64,000 nucleotides of DNA from Nocardia salmonicida NBRC 13393 (GTDB lineage: Bacteria; Actinomycetota; Actinomycetes; Mycobacteriales; Mycobacteriaceae): assembly GCF_001613085.1 (NCBI RefSeq), contig NZ_BDBR01000016.1, positions 141,486 through 205,485 on the forward strand. The letters run 5' to 3'. The notes below the pieces were generated by a model that ran no database searches, was not told the origin of the DNA, and saw only the letters and a list, made by a program, of their open reading frames with translations. Numbering within the stretch: the stretch's first letter is position 1; every line of letters begins with the position of its first letter. Shown piece by piece: positions 23,365 to 31,447 of this stretch. The position numbers were made by a program, and so were the translations under genes.

Positions 23365-24051
23365 TCAGGGTGTCTGCGGCGGCATCTCGGGGAGCGGATG
23401 CGGCTGCGCGGTGAAGATCTCGGGTGAGCCGCCCGCGCGGGCCATGCCCTCGATCGCGCTCCAGGCCATCATCGTGAGGTAGTCGATCACGTCCTGGCGA
23501 GGCATGGCCTTGTCGGTGGTGGTCCACCAGTGGGTGGCCAACTGGATGCCGCCGACCAGCACGTACGACCACAGCATCGCGCCCTCGGTGCGGATGCCCT
23601 TGGCGCCCGCCCGATCGACGAGCACGGTGGTGACCACCTCGGCGAACAGCCGCTCGAACTCCGCCAGCGAGGACTTGTCGCCCGCGGCATTGCTCATGAT
23701 GAACCGGTAGACCTCGGGGTCGTCGTCGACGGTGCCGACGTATTCGGTCATCGCGGCGCGCACCAGCTGGTACTCGTCGGCGTCGAGGCTGATCGCGCCG
23801 TACACCCGGGGCAGCAGGGTGGTTTCGATGAAGCGCTGCATGGTGGCGTGGACCAGGTCGTTCTTGTCCGCGAAGTAGCGGTACAGCACGGTCTTGGACA
23901 CGCCGATCTCGGTGGCGATCTCGTCCATGCCCGCCTGGCTGCCCCGCGCGCGAATGGCGTTGAGGGTGCCGTCGACCAGCTCCTCGCGGCGGTCGATCTT
24001 GTGCTGCCGCCACCGACGTTTGCGGCCGTCGGCTTGGCCGCCGCCGCGCAC
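23365..24051 (-). CDS. TetR-family regulator (Rv0472c-like)
   Basis: About 228 residues. A basic leader (GRKRRWRQHKIDRREELVDG) precedes a strong TetR HTH (GMDEIATEIGVSKTVLYRYFADKNDL). The C-terminal domain is Trp/Thr-rich (LATHWWTTTDKAM). Position relative to the divergent DUF445 gene matches M. tuberculosis Rv0472c-Rv0473, from memory. The start is uncertain: GTG 24051 fits the domain, but the frame stays open upstream to a TTG at 24141, and a GAGGGGG lies five bases before an in-frame CTG. The regulon is unknown; the shared upstream region with DUF445 is the likely target. Confidence 0.85.
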   Translation of the reverse strand: MRGGGQADGRKRRWRQHKIDRREELVDGTLNAIRARGSQAGMDEIATEIGVSKTVLYRYFADKNDLVHATMQRFIETTLLPRVYGAISLDADEYQLVRAAMTEYVGTVDDDPEVYRFIMSNAAGDKSSLAEFERLFAEVVTTVLVDRAGAKGIRTEGAMLWSYVLVGGIQLATHWWTTTDKAMPRQDVIDYLTMMAWSAIEGMARAGGSPEIFTAQPHPLPEMPPQTP

Positions 24052-24312
24052 ACTGGCTCGGCTCGACTGCTCGCCGATCTCGACAAGGTCTTCGGTGGAC
24101 AGAACAGCCCCCTCGTGATCGATGTTGGCGTCTTTAGTCAACAGCTTAGGCGCGCCGGTGTGGGGTGGCGCTCCTTTGGGCCACGTTGGGGCATTTACCA
24201 CACTCCGGTGCTTACGCGCGCGTACGAAAACCAGGCGGTTCGCCGTGTCGTGGGAGCCGCCACGCGGGGTTGGCGGCGGCGCACTCGCCGCGCGCACAGC
24301 AGAATGGGGGCT

Positions 24313-25644
24313 ATGGAGAAATCTCCCGGCAACACGGCGGTTCTCACGCCGCGCACCGAGCCCGCCGCACAGCCCGCCGGCTTCGCGGTGATGACCGACG
24401 AGGCGGGCAAAAAACGTGACCTGTTCAAGATGAAGGCGCTGGCGACCAGTTTCCTGGTCGTGGCCAGCGTGATCTACCTGTTGTGCCGCTGGCTCGAATC
24501 GCGTGGCGGCGGTGGCGAGTGGGTGGGCTATGTCCGCGCGGCCTCGGAGGCGGGCATGGTCGGCGCACTGGCCGACTGGTTCGCTGTCACCGCGCTGTTC
24601 AAACACCCACTGGGTCTGCCGATCCCGCACACCGCGATCATCCGCAAGAAGAAAGACCAGCTCGGCGAGAGCCTCGGCGCCTTCGTCGGCACCAACTTCC
24701 TCGCTCCCGATGTGGTCTCCGCCCGCCTGGACTCGGCGCAGATCTCGCTGCGCGTCGGGCGGTGGATGGCCGATCCGGCGCACGCGGTCAGGGTGGCGAA
24801 GGAGAGCGCGACGATCCTGACCGCGGTGGTCAACACCCTGCGCGACGAGGATGTCGAGCAGATCATCGACAACACCATCGTCAAGCGGATCGCCGAACCG
24901 CTGTGGGGGCCGCCGCTGGGTCGGGTGCTCTCGGAGATGATCGCCGACAACCGGCAGCGGCCGCTGATCGATCTGCTGGCCGAGCGCGCGCACCAGTGGG
25001 CGCTGGGCTCACAGGACACGATCGATCGGATCGTGGTGCGCGATGCGCCGCAGTGGGCGCCGAAATTTGTCAACACATTGTTGTCGGAGCGAATTTATCG
25101 GGAACTCGTCGAATTCACCTGGAAGGTGCGCTCCGATCCCGATCATGAATTGCGCAAGGCCGCCGATCGCTTTCTCCAGGATTTCGCCGAGGACCTGCAA
25201 CACGACGACGCGATGATCGCCAAGGCGGAGAAGGTCAAGGCCGAGATCATGGGCCGCGAGCAGATCACCGGAATGGCCGAGGCTACTTGGCGAGCGGCGA
25301 AGCGGTTGATCTTGGAGTCGGCCGAAGATCCTGATTCCACACTTCGGCGCAAGGTGGCCGAAAATGTGCAACAGCTCGGCGAGCGCCTCCGTGACGACCC
25401 GGAGATGCGTGGCAAAGTGGACGGGTGGATCGATCGCGGTGCTCGCTATCTGGTGGGCAACTACTCCGCGGAGATCACGACACTGGTGACCGATACGGTC
25501 GCGCGCTGGGACGCCGACGAGGCGAGTAGGAAGATCGAATTGCAGGTCGGTCGGGATCTGCAATTCATCAGAATCAACGGCACGGTGGTCGGCTCACTCG
25601 CCGGCCTGGCGATCTACACCGTCTCGCAGCTGCTGTTCCACTGA
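24313..25644 (+). CDS. DUF445 membrane-associated protein
   Basis: A 443-residue member of the DUF445 family, orthologous by position and motif to Rv0473. One membrane segment near the N-terminus (ALATSFLVVASVIYLLCRWLE) is followed by the signature EAGMVGALADWFAVTALFKHPLGLPIPHTAIIRKKK. A long helical central region and a C-terminal hydrophobic segment (NGTVVGSLAGLAIYTVSQLLF) complete it. The function is unknown in any bacterium I can name. ATG 24313 has GGGGG just upstream; ATG 24304 is an alternative. It is divergent from the TetR gene. Confidence 0.88.
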   Translation: MEKSPGNTAVLTPRTEPAAQPAGFAVMTDEAGKKRDLFKMKALATSFLVVASVIYLLCRWLESRGGGGEWVGYVRAASEAGMVGALADWFAVTALFKHPLGLPIPHTAIIRKKKDQLGESLGAFVGTNFLAPDVVSARLDSAQISLRVGRWMADPAHAVRVAKESATILTAVVNTLRDEDVEQIIDNTIVKRIAEPLWGPPLGRVLSEMIADNRQRPLIDLLAERAHQWALGSQDTIDRIVVRDAPQWAPKFVNTLLSERIYRELVEFTWKVRSDPDHELRKAADRFLQDFAEDLQHDDAMIAKAEKVKAEIMGREQITGMAEATWRAAKRLILESAEDPDSTLRRKVAENVQQLGERLRDDPEMRGKVDGWIDRGARYLVGNYSAEITTLVTDTVARWDADEASRKIELQVGRDLQFIRINGTVVGSLAGLAIYTVSQLLFH

Positions 25645-25683
25645 ACGACCTGGTAGCCGGAGCTGCGTACGTGTCAGCCGACC

Positions 25684-25730
25684 GGGTGCTAACTGTAGTG
25701 CTTGCAATAGCTAGCACCCTGTTCTACTAT
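25684..25730 (+). promoter_or_regulatory. promoter and operator of the XRE-hbhA operon
   Basis: -35 TTGCAA (25702-25707), a 17-base spacer, and -10 TACTAT (25725-25730). Perfect eight-base arms GGGTGCTA (25684-25691) and TAGCACCC (25712-25719) flank the -35, and a third half-site GTGCTT stands at 25698-25703. Repressor binding here would block RNA polymerase, so autoregulation by the XRE protein is likely. Confidence 0.65.
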
Positions 25731-25757
25731 TGGCCTTACAACGCCAGAAGGTGAGCG

Positions 25758-26204
25758 ATGACAGACCAACCCGAGAGTCGTGTAGCGCACGCGGCTCAAG
25801 ATATCGGAGGTTTCATCAGGGCACAGCGCGAAGGTGCGCAGGTGTCCCTGCGTCAGCTCGCCGCTCTGGCGGGGGTAAGTAATCCGTACCTGAGCCAAAT
25901 CGAACGCGGATTACGTAATCCCTCCGCCGAAGTACTCGGGCAGATCGCCAAGGCGCTGCGAGTTTCCTCGGAGGTGTTGTATGTGCGGGCAGGATTTCTG
26001 GAACAGCGCCCGCACAGCCCGGTCCGTGACGCCCTGCTGGCCGACACTTCGGTGTCCGAGCGGCAGAAGCAGGTGTTGCTGGAAATCTATGAGTCGTTTC
26101 GCCGGGAAAACGGGGAAGAAACCGGCTCAGGGGGGAACGAACGAGACAGTGACGTTTCGTTCACGACAACTGACACTCCGCCACACCAGGAGAATGAAGA
26201 CTGA
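25758..26204 (+). CDS. XRE/Cro-type transcriptional regulator (Rv0474-like)
   Basis: A 148-residue DNA-binding protein. The HTH (VSLRQLAALAGVSNPYLSQIERGLRNPSAEVL) is near residues 30-65, followed by a short dimerisation segment (ALRVSSEVLYVRAGFLE) and an acidic disordered tail. It is the first gene of an operon with hbhA, as in mycobacteria. GAAGGTGAG precedes the ATG. Its stop overlaps the hbhA ATG by one base (TGATG), so translation is coupled. The upstream dyad around the promoter suggests that it controls its own operon. Confidence 0.92.
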   Translation: MTDQPESRVAHAAQDIGGFIRAQREGAQVSLRQLAALAGVSNPYLSQIERGLRNPSAEVLGQIAKALRVSSEVLYVRAGFLEQRPHSPVRDALLADTSVSERQKQVLLEIYESFRRENGEETGSGGNERDSDVSFTTTDTPPHQENED

Positions 26205-26866
26205 TGACCGAAAAGACCGCCACTGTCACCAAGCCGCTGTTCGCCACCGTCGGCGCCGGTGACGCCATCTACGCCGCCGTGAACGACGTTGTCGCCGACG
26301 TTCGTGGCCGCGTTGTCGCCACCGATGCCAAGGCCCGCGTCGAAGAGGCCCGCGAGCGCATCGCGAACGTGCCCGCCGACGTGCAGGCCCAGTTCGACAC
26401 CCTGCGCGACCGCATCTCCGGCCTGCCGTCGGAGCTGCCGGAGGATCTCGCCGAGCTGCGCGAGAAGTTCACCCCAGAAGAGCTGCGCAAGCTGGCCGAG
26501 CAGTACTACCGCCAGGCGCTCGACATCTACGCCGATCTCGCCGTTCGCGGCGAGGAGACCGTCGACCGGCTGCGTGCCAACCAGGCCGTCGACGAGCAGA
26601 TCGGTCGCGTCGAGACCCTCTACAAGGATGCCTCCGCTCGCGCCGAGGACGCCCTGACCAAGGTCAACGACCTGCTGGGCCGCACCAAGGCCGAGGCCGA
26701 GGCCGTGGCCGACAAGGTCGAGGCCGTCGTCGATGCCGAGGTCGTCGCCGTCACCACCGAGCCCGCTCCGGCCAAGCCCGCCGCGGCTCCGGCTCCGGCT
26801 CCGAAGAAGGCTCCGGCCGCCAAGAAGGCCGCTCCGGCCAAGAAGGCCGCGCCGAAGAAGATCTGA
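26204..26866 (+). CDS. hbhA: heparin-binding haemagglutinin-like protein (HbhA)
   Basis: A 220-residue surface adhesin homologue. The body is a long amphipathic coiled coil (roughly residues 30-185, rich in Ala/Glu/Arg). The C-terminal 30 residues are Lys/Pro/Ala repeats (APKKAPAAKKAAPAKKAAP), the region that binds heparan sulphate and is methylated in M. tuberculosis. There is no signal peptide, as in the mycobacterial protein. A GGAG ribosome-binding site lies inside the end of the XRE gene. Whether it acts as an adhesin or in intracellular lipid-body binding cannot be judged here. A strong hairpin ends the operon. Confidence 0.9.
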   Translation: MTEKTATVTKPLFATVGAGDAIYAAVNDVVADVRGRVVATDAKARVEEARERIANVPADVQAQFDTLRDRISGLPSELPEDLAELREKFTPEELRKLAEQYYRQALDIYADLAVRGEETVDRLRANQAVDEQIGRVETLYKDASARAEDALTKVNDLLGRTKAEAEAVADKVEAVVDAEVVAVTTEPAPAKPAAAPAPAPKKAPAAKKAAPAKKAAPKKI

Positions 26867-26890
26867 TTCGCCTTCGCGCATCACCGCTGA

Positions 26891-26927
26891 CAGCGGCCCC
26901 CTACACCAGGTGTGTGCGGGGCCGCTG
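26891..26927 (+). terminator. terminator after hbhA
   Basis: A ten-base perfect stem CAGCGGCCCC / GGGGCCGCTG (26891-26900 with 26918-26927) with a 17-base loop, 24 bases after the hbhA stop and immediately before the next promoter. Confidence 0.75.
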
Positions 26928-26931
26928 TTCG

Positions 26932-26937
26932 TATGAT
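26932..26937 (+). promoter_or_regulatory. -10 element, leaderless DUF2516 mRNA
   Basis: TATGAT ends six bases before the GTG at 26944, the spacing at which transcription would begin on the start codon itself. Confidence 0.55.
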
Positions 26938-26943
26938 GGGGGT

Positions 26944-27240
26944 GTGAACATGGTGAATGGGATGACCTCGCTGATTCTGCTGATCCTGTGGATCGGCGCC
27001 TTCGGCGCGACGGTGTTCGCGCTCATTCACGCTGTGCGCCAGCGTTCGGATGCCTTCACCGCCGTCGACAAGATGACCAAGCCCATCTGGCTGGCCATTC
27101 TCGGCGGTGCGCTGGTGTTCCTGCTGATCGGCATCGGCGGGCTGGGGATGCTGTCGTTCATCGCGATCATCGCGACCGGTGTGTACCTGGCCGACGTGCG
27201 TCCGAAGGTCGATGAGGTGCAGCGCGGCCCGCGCTGGTAA
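26944..27240 (+). CDS. DUF2516 small membrane protein (Rv0476-like)
   Basis: About 98 residues with two or three hydrophobic helices (LILLILWIGAFGATVFALI near the N-terminus, then WLAILGGALVFLLIGIGGLGML). A charged C-terminus follows (DVRPKVDEVQRGPRW). It follows hbhA as Rv0476 follows Rv0475 in M. tuberculosis. GTG 26944 is taken because it stands at the expected transcription start; ATG 26950, eight bases after a G-run, is the alternative. No biochemical role is known for the family. Confidence 0.85.
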   Translation: MNMVNGMTSLILLILWIGAFGATVFALIHAVRQRSDAFTAVDKMTKPIWLAILGGALVFLLIGIGGLGMLSFIAIIATGVYLADVRPKVDEVQRGPRW

Positions 27241-27278
27241 ATAGCCCCCTCGAAGGGCTCGCGGGTGAGTGGTACGCG

Positions 27279-27303
27279 GTGTTACTGTATCTAGCAGTAA
27301 CAC
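27279..27303. promoter_or_regulatory. perfect palindrome upstream of alpha/beta hydrolase
   Basis: GTGTTACTG (27279-27287) and CAGTAACAC (27295-27303) are perfect nine-base arms around TATCTAG. The centre offers -10-like hexamers (TACTGT or TATCTA) and the right arm runs into the AAAGGAG ribosome-binding site. The size and symmetry fit a TetR-type operator, but no dedicated regulator gene adjoins it. Confidence 0.6.
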
Positions 27304-27317
27304 AAAGGAGTGTGCCG

Positions 27318-28370
27318 ATGCGCGCAAAGTTGCCGACGGCTCTGGTGAACCTGGTCAGCCGGGTATCCACCGTGGTCGAGACCACCCTCGCGGCTCACCG
27401 GGCCGACCTGCGGACACGGACGCACGGGATCGCGGCCTTCGATCCGCCGCGGATGCCCTACGACGTGATTCCGGTGGTCACCGCCGATGGCGCCCGCCTG
27501 CGGGTGCACGCCTACGGACCGGTCGACGCGCCCGTCATCGTGTTCGCCCACGGCTGGACGTGCTCGCTCGAGTACTGGAACGCCCAGATCAACGCCTTCG
27601 CCGGCGAGTACCGCGTGGTCGCCTACGACCAGCGCGGACACGGCGAGAGCACCAACGGGTACGCCCGCCCGAGCACGAATCTGCTCGCCGACGACCTGTG
27701 TGACGTGCTCGACGCCGTATTGCTGCCGGGGCAGCGCGCGGTGCTGGCCGGGCACAGCATGGGCGGGATGACACTCATCGCCTGGGCGGGCCGCTACCCC
27801 GAGCGTGTCGCCGAGCAGGCCGCCGCGGTGATCCTCACCAATACCGGTGCGCACTCGCTGGTCGAGGTGTCGACCATGGTTCCCGGTCTCAACGTGCCGC
27901 TGCGGATTCTGCGCGGCCGGTCGATGCCGACGCCGGACTGGCTCGGCAGGCTGATCCTCGGCACCCCGGTGGTGTTCCCGCCGATCAAGCCGGTGCGCTG
28001 GATCTTCGCCCGTCAGGTGATGACCCTCGACACCTCGCGCGAGAAGCTGGACTACGCGCTGTCGGTGGTGCGCGGCTGTCCGATGATGACGCGTTCGCGC
28101 TACGGGTTCCTGCTCACCGCGCTGCACCTGGGCGACGACGCGAAGAACTTCTCGGTCCCGACCACCGTGCTCGCCGGCGACCGCGACGACATGACCCCCG
28201 CGATCCACGCCGAACGCCTGGCCGCGCTGCTGGCGGAAGCGGGCACGCTCGCCGGGTTCAAGGTGCTGCCGACCGGGCATCTCGGCAACGTCGAACGCTT
28301 CGACCTGTTCAATGCCGAAGTGGCCCAGGTACTCTCCGCCGTCCGCGAGCCCGTGCGCGCCCTGGCCTGA
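27318..28370 (+). CDS. alpha/beta hydrolase
   Basis: A 350-residue serine hydrolase. The oxyanion motif HGWTCSLEYW is at about residues 80-89, the DQRGHGES strand-loop follows, and the nucleophile elbow GHSMGG is near residue 148. The late acid GDRDDMTP and His in LPTGHLGNVERFD complete the triad. An N-terminal helix of about 40 residues before the fold may contact membranes. ATG 27318 is preceded at eight bases by AAAGGAG. The perfect palindrome directly upstream indicates regulated expression. The substrate is unknown, though such proteins often act on lipid esters. Confidence 0.88.
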   Translation: MRAKLPTALVNLVSRVSTVVETTLAAHRADLRTRTHGIAAFDPPRMPYDVIPVVTADGARLRVHAYGPVDAPVIVFAHGWTCSLEYWNAQINAFAGEYRVVAYDQRGHGESTNGYARPSTNLLADDLCDVLDAVLLPGQRAVLAGHSMGGMTLIAWAGRYPERVAEQAAAVILTNTGAHSLVEVSTMVPGLNVPLRILRGRSMPTPDWLGRLILGTPVVFPPIKPVRWIFARQVMTLDTSREKLDYALSVVRGCPMMTRSRYGFLLTALHLGDDAKNFSVPTTVLAGDRDDMTPAIHAERLAALLAEAGTLAGFKVLPTGHLGNVERFDLFNAEVAQVLSAVREPVRALA

Positions 28371-28390
28371 TCGCCTGCGAGAATCGGCGG

Positions 28391-29281
28391 ATGAGTTCTA
28401 CCGCTGTGACCTCGGACGACCGTCGGTTCGTGCTGACCCTCGGCTGCCCGGACCGGCCGGGCGTCATCGCCCGGATCTCCTCGTTCATCGCCGAATTCGG
28501 CGGCTCGATCGTGGAGGCCGGGTACCACTCCGACGGTGACATCGGGTGGTTCTTCACCCGGCAGGCCGTGAAGGCCTCGACGGTGCCGTTCTCCATCGAC
28601 GAGCTCCGGGAGCGCTTCGCCGAGGTGGCCGCCGAGTTCGGTCCCGAGACCGATTGGCAGCTCCACGATTCCGGTGCGCCGCGGCGGGCGGTGCTGCTGG
28701 TGAGCAAGGACGGGCACTGCCTGCACGACCTGCTCGGACGCGCGCAGGCCGGTGAGCTGCCCGCGACCATCGAGGCCGTGATCGGCAACCATCCCGACCT
28801 CGCGGGGATGACCGAGGCGCACGGGGTGAAATTTCACTACGTGCCGTTCCCGAAGGACCCGGCCGAGCGCGGTCCGGCCTTCGAGCAGGTGCGCGCACTC
28901 GTCGACTCCCATGATCCGCACGCGGTGGTGCTCGCCCGGTTCATGCAGGTGCTACCCGCCGAGCTGTGCGAGTACTGGGCCGGGCGGGCGCTCAATATCC
29001 ATCACAGCTTCCTGCCCTCGTTCGTCGGCGCGCGGCCCTATCACCAGGCGTACGCGCGCGGGGTGAAGCTGATCGGGGCGACCTGCCACTACGTCACCGC
29101 CGAGCTGGACGCCGGGCCCATCATCGAGCAGGACGTGATCCGGGTCGATCACGCCGACGACGTGCGCGACATGGTGCGCCAGGGCCGTGACATCGAGCGG
29201 GTCGTGCTCGCGCGCGGGCTGCGCTGGCACCTCGAGGGCCGGGTGCTCGTGCACGGTCGGCGCACGGTCGTCTTCGAGTGA
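28391..29281 (+). CDS. purU: formyltetrahydrofolate deformylase
   Basis: Hydrolyses 10-formyl-THF to formate and THF, balancing one-carbon pools. The 296 residues contain an N-terminal ACT domain (LGCPDRPGVIARISSFIAEFGGSI) and a formyltransferase-like catalytic domain with the conserved NIHHSFLPSFVGARPYHQA, His and a late Asp in AELDAGPIIEQD. It starts at ATG 28391, 20 bases after the hydrolase. It ends one base before the convergent GNAT gene, with no terminator between. Confidence 0.95.
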   Translation: MSSTAVTSDDRRFVLTLGCPDRPGVIARISSFIAEFGGSIVEAGYHSDGDIGWFFTRQAVKASTVPFSIDELRERFAEVAAEFGPETDWQLHDSGAPRRAVLLVSKDGHCLHDLLGRAQAGELPATIEAVIGNHPDLAGMTEAHGVKFHYVPFPKDPAERGPAFEQVRALVDSHDPHAVVLARFMQVLPAELCEYWAGRALNIHHSFLPSFVGARPYHQAYARGVKLIGATCHYVTAELDAGPIIEQDVIRVDHADDVRDMVRQGRDIERVVLARGLRWHLEGRVLVHGRRTVVFE

Positions 29282-29282
29282 T

Positions 29283-29810
29283 CTACAGGTCGTAGAACGG
29301 TGCGGCGTAACGGAATTCGCCGGTGACGGCGGAGTCGTAGGCCGTGAGCGGGCGGACCTGGAAGTGCGGCCCCCATTCGGCCTCGTCGGGCACGATGCCG
29401 AGGCGCGCGCCGGGGACGAAACCGAAGCGGGCGTAGTAGTCGGGGTCGCCGACCAGGCCGACGACCGATTCGTCGAGGGCATCGGCGGCGCCGAGGGCGG
29501 CGTGGACCAGCGCCGAGCCGACGCCGGACTTCTGGTTCTCCGGATCGACGCCGAGCGGGCCGAGCGCCAGCACGGGGAACGGCCCGATACCAGCTCTGGT
29601 GAGACAGATGTGCCCCACGACGGTGTCGTATTCGAGCGCGACCAGTGACAGCGTCGGCATCCACGACTCGTCGGTGCGTAGCATTTCGACGAGGGCGGGT
29701 TCGGGTGGTTCGGTGACGGCCGGATCGCCCGCGTAATGCGGGGCGAAGGCGGCGCGGTGAATCGCGGCGATCGCCACCGCGTCCGCTGGGGTCTCGCGAC
29801 GGATCAGCAC
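29283..29810 (-). CDS. GNAT-family N-acetyltransferase
   Basis: A 175-residue acetyltransferase. It begins VLIRRETPADAVAIAAIHRAAF. The acetyl-CoA-binding motif A reads LGPLGVDPENQKSGVGSALVHAAL near residue 90, followed by LVGDPDYYARFGFVPG, typical of the YhbS-like group. GTG 29810 is chosen because CTGGAGAC lies upstream and the domain starts there; a longer open frame extends to 30134 but overlaps the divergent deoC. The acceptor substrate is not predictable. Confidence 0.88.
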   Translation of the reverse strand: MLIRRETPADAVAIAAIHRAAFAPHYAGDPAVTEPPEPALVEMLRTDESWMPTLSLVALEYDTVVGHICLTRAGIGPFPVLALGPLGVDPENQKSGVGSALVHAALGAADALDESVVGLVGDPDYYARFGFVPGARLGIVPDEAEWGPHFQVRPLTAYDSAVTGEFRYAAPFYDL

Positions 29811-29925
29811 AGGCTTAAGTCTCCAGGATTTGGGTAGGGGAGCGCAATGATGTGCGGTCGCCGATGTCCGGATACGTCGATGCCCTCTGCGCCGGACGGT
29901 GCCGCGCGTATGCCATGCTCGGCAA

Positions 29926-30591
29926 ATGACTTCCGCGCCGCTGACCCGGGCCGCCGTGGCCGACATGATCGACCACACCCTGCTCGCTCCGGAAGCCACG
30001 CCGGCCGAGGTCGACGCGTTGATCGCCGACGCGCGCAAACTCGGGGTGTACGCGATCTGTCTGTCGCCCTCGATGCTGCCGGTGCGCGCGCCGGGGCTGG
30101 TGGTGGCCACCGTCGCGGGCTTCCCGTCCGGCAAACACCACTCGCTGGTGAAGGGCGCCGAGGCGCGGCTGGCCGTGGATCAGGGGGCCGCCGAGGTCGA
30201 TATGGTGATCGACGTGGGCGCCGCGCTGGCCGGTGACTTCAATGCCGTCCTCGCCGACATCATCACCGTGCGTGAGGCGACCAGGGAACGGGCCGTGCTC
30301 AAGGTGATCATCGAATCGGCCGCACTCACCGACGAGGCGATCGTCGGCGCGTGCCGGGCGGCCGAGCAGGCGGGCGCCGATTTCGTGAAGACCTCCACCG
30401 GTTTTCATCCGGCGGGCGGTGCGAGCGTGCACGCGGTGCGGTTGATGGCAGAGACCGTGGGCGGGCGGCTCGGGGTGAAGGCCAGCGGCGGAATCCGCAC
30501 CGCCGAGGACGCCGCCGCGATGATCGAAGCCGGGGCTACGCGGCTCGGGTTGTCGAAATCGGCCGCCGTCCTCGCCGGATTTCCCGAGTAG
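29926..30591 (+). CDS. deoC: deoxyribose-phosphate aldolase
   Basis: Cleaves 2-deoxyribose-5-phosphate to glyceraldehyde-3-phosphate and acetaldehyde in nucleoside catabolism. The 221 residues form a TIM barrel starting IDHTLLAPEATPAEV. The substrate-binding EVDMVIDVGA, the Schiff-base Lys in FVKTSTGF and the second Lys in GVKASGGIRT are all present. ATG 29926 agrees with the family N-terminus. A CATGCT hexamer six bases upstream may give a leaderless transcript. Position agrees with Rv0478. Confidence 0.95.
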   Translation: MTSAPLTRAAVADMIDHTLLAPEATPAEVDALIADARKLGVYAICLSPSMLPVRAPGLVVATVAGFPSGKHHSLVKGAEARLAVDQGAAEVDMVIDVGAALAGDFNAVLADIITVREATRERAVLKVIIESAALTDEAIVGACRAAEQAGADFVKTSTGFHPAGGASVHAVRLMAETVGGRLGVKASGGIRTAEDAAAMIEAGATRLGLSKSAAVLAGFPE

Positions 30592-30607
30592 TCACCGCCT
30601 CGCAGGA

Positions 30608-31342
30608 TCAGCAGGTGAACTCGGACTGCTGGCCGGACGGGGCGCTCTCGAGTGCGGTCTTGCCACCTGAAAGGTGCACGTTCACACCGTCATCGGTGAC
30701 CTTGACCTCCTGCGCGCGCAGGCCGAGCGGATAGCTCTGCAAGCTCTGGGTGAAGGTCTCGACGATGCCCTGCACGAGGTCGGTGGGCAGGCCGATGCCG
30801 AGTAGCTGCGCCGACTTCGTCTCCACGACGATGTTGCCGTCGCGGACCAGCGGCTGCACCTCCAGTTGGGCGAGGCCGCCGAGTACATCGAGAGTCAGCA
30901 CTCCGGTGCTCGCCGACGAGCTCACGCCGCTGACCATGGTGCCGAGGGTCTCGCGGATGCCGTCGTTGTTCCAGGTCACATCGGCGGTGGAGCTGTCGAT
31001 GGTGCCGCCGCCTCGGCCGCGGTCGACGAGTTCGATGTCGTTGAATTTCGCGTGCACGACCATTCCGACAGCGGGGCCGAACTGGTTGTCCTCGCTGTCG
31101 ACGGTGATCGTGCCGACCTTGCCGTCCGCATACGACAGCAGGATCGGGCGCAGGCCGAAGCCCACGTCGATGCTCGAGCCCATCTGCTGCTCGAACGCGC
31201 CGCTGATGCAGCTCGAGATCTTGTGCCGGGCATAGGCTTCGGTTCCGGCGATGGCCGCGACGAGTAGAGCTGCGACCACGGCCAACGCGATCACCAGAGA
31301 GCGCCGACCGATCCTGGGGCGTGGGGAGTTCTGTGTGGTCAT
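30608..31342 (-). CDS. DUF2993 (LmeA-like) membrane-anchored protein
   Basis: A 244-residue protein with one N-terminal membrane helix (SLVIALAVVAALLVAAIAGTEAYARH) and an extracytoplasmic DUF2993 domain. The family includes LmeA, a phospholipid-binding protein needed for lipomannan elongation in mycobacteria; whether this member has that role is not established. One Cys at SSCISG and a C-terminal Cys could form a disulfide. By position it corresponds to Rv0479c. ATG 31342 is followed at once by a basic segment and the anchor. Confidence 0.85.
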   Translation of the reverse strand: MTTQNSPRPRIGRRSLVIALAVVAALLVAAIAGTEAYARHKISSCISGAFEQQMGSSIDVGFGLRPILLSYADGKVGTITVDSEDNQFGPAVGMVVHAKFNDIELVDRGRGGGTIDSSTADVTWNNDGIRETLGTMVSGVSSSASTGVLTLDVLGGLAQLEVQPLVRDGNIVVETKSAQLLGIGLPTDLVQGIVETFTQSLQSYPLGLRAQEVKVTDDGVNVHLSGGKTALESAPSGQQSEFTC

Positions 31343-31447
31343 GGCATCGGATTCTTCCCGATCTTTCTGTGTCCGCTCTGAGGACGTGGTGAAAGCCTTC
31401 ACAGCAAAATGTGACCTGGCACACTGGGCCGGGCGTAACCTGGACCC

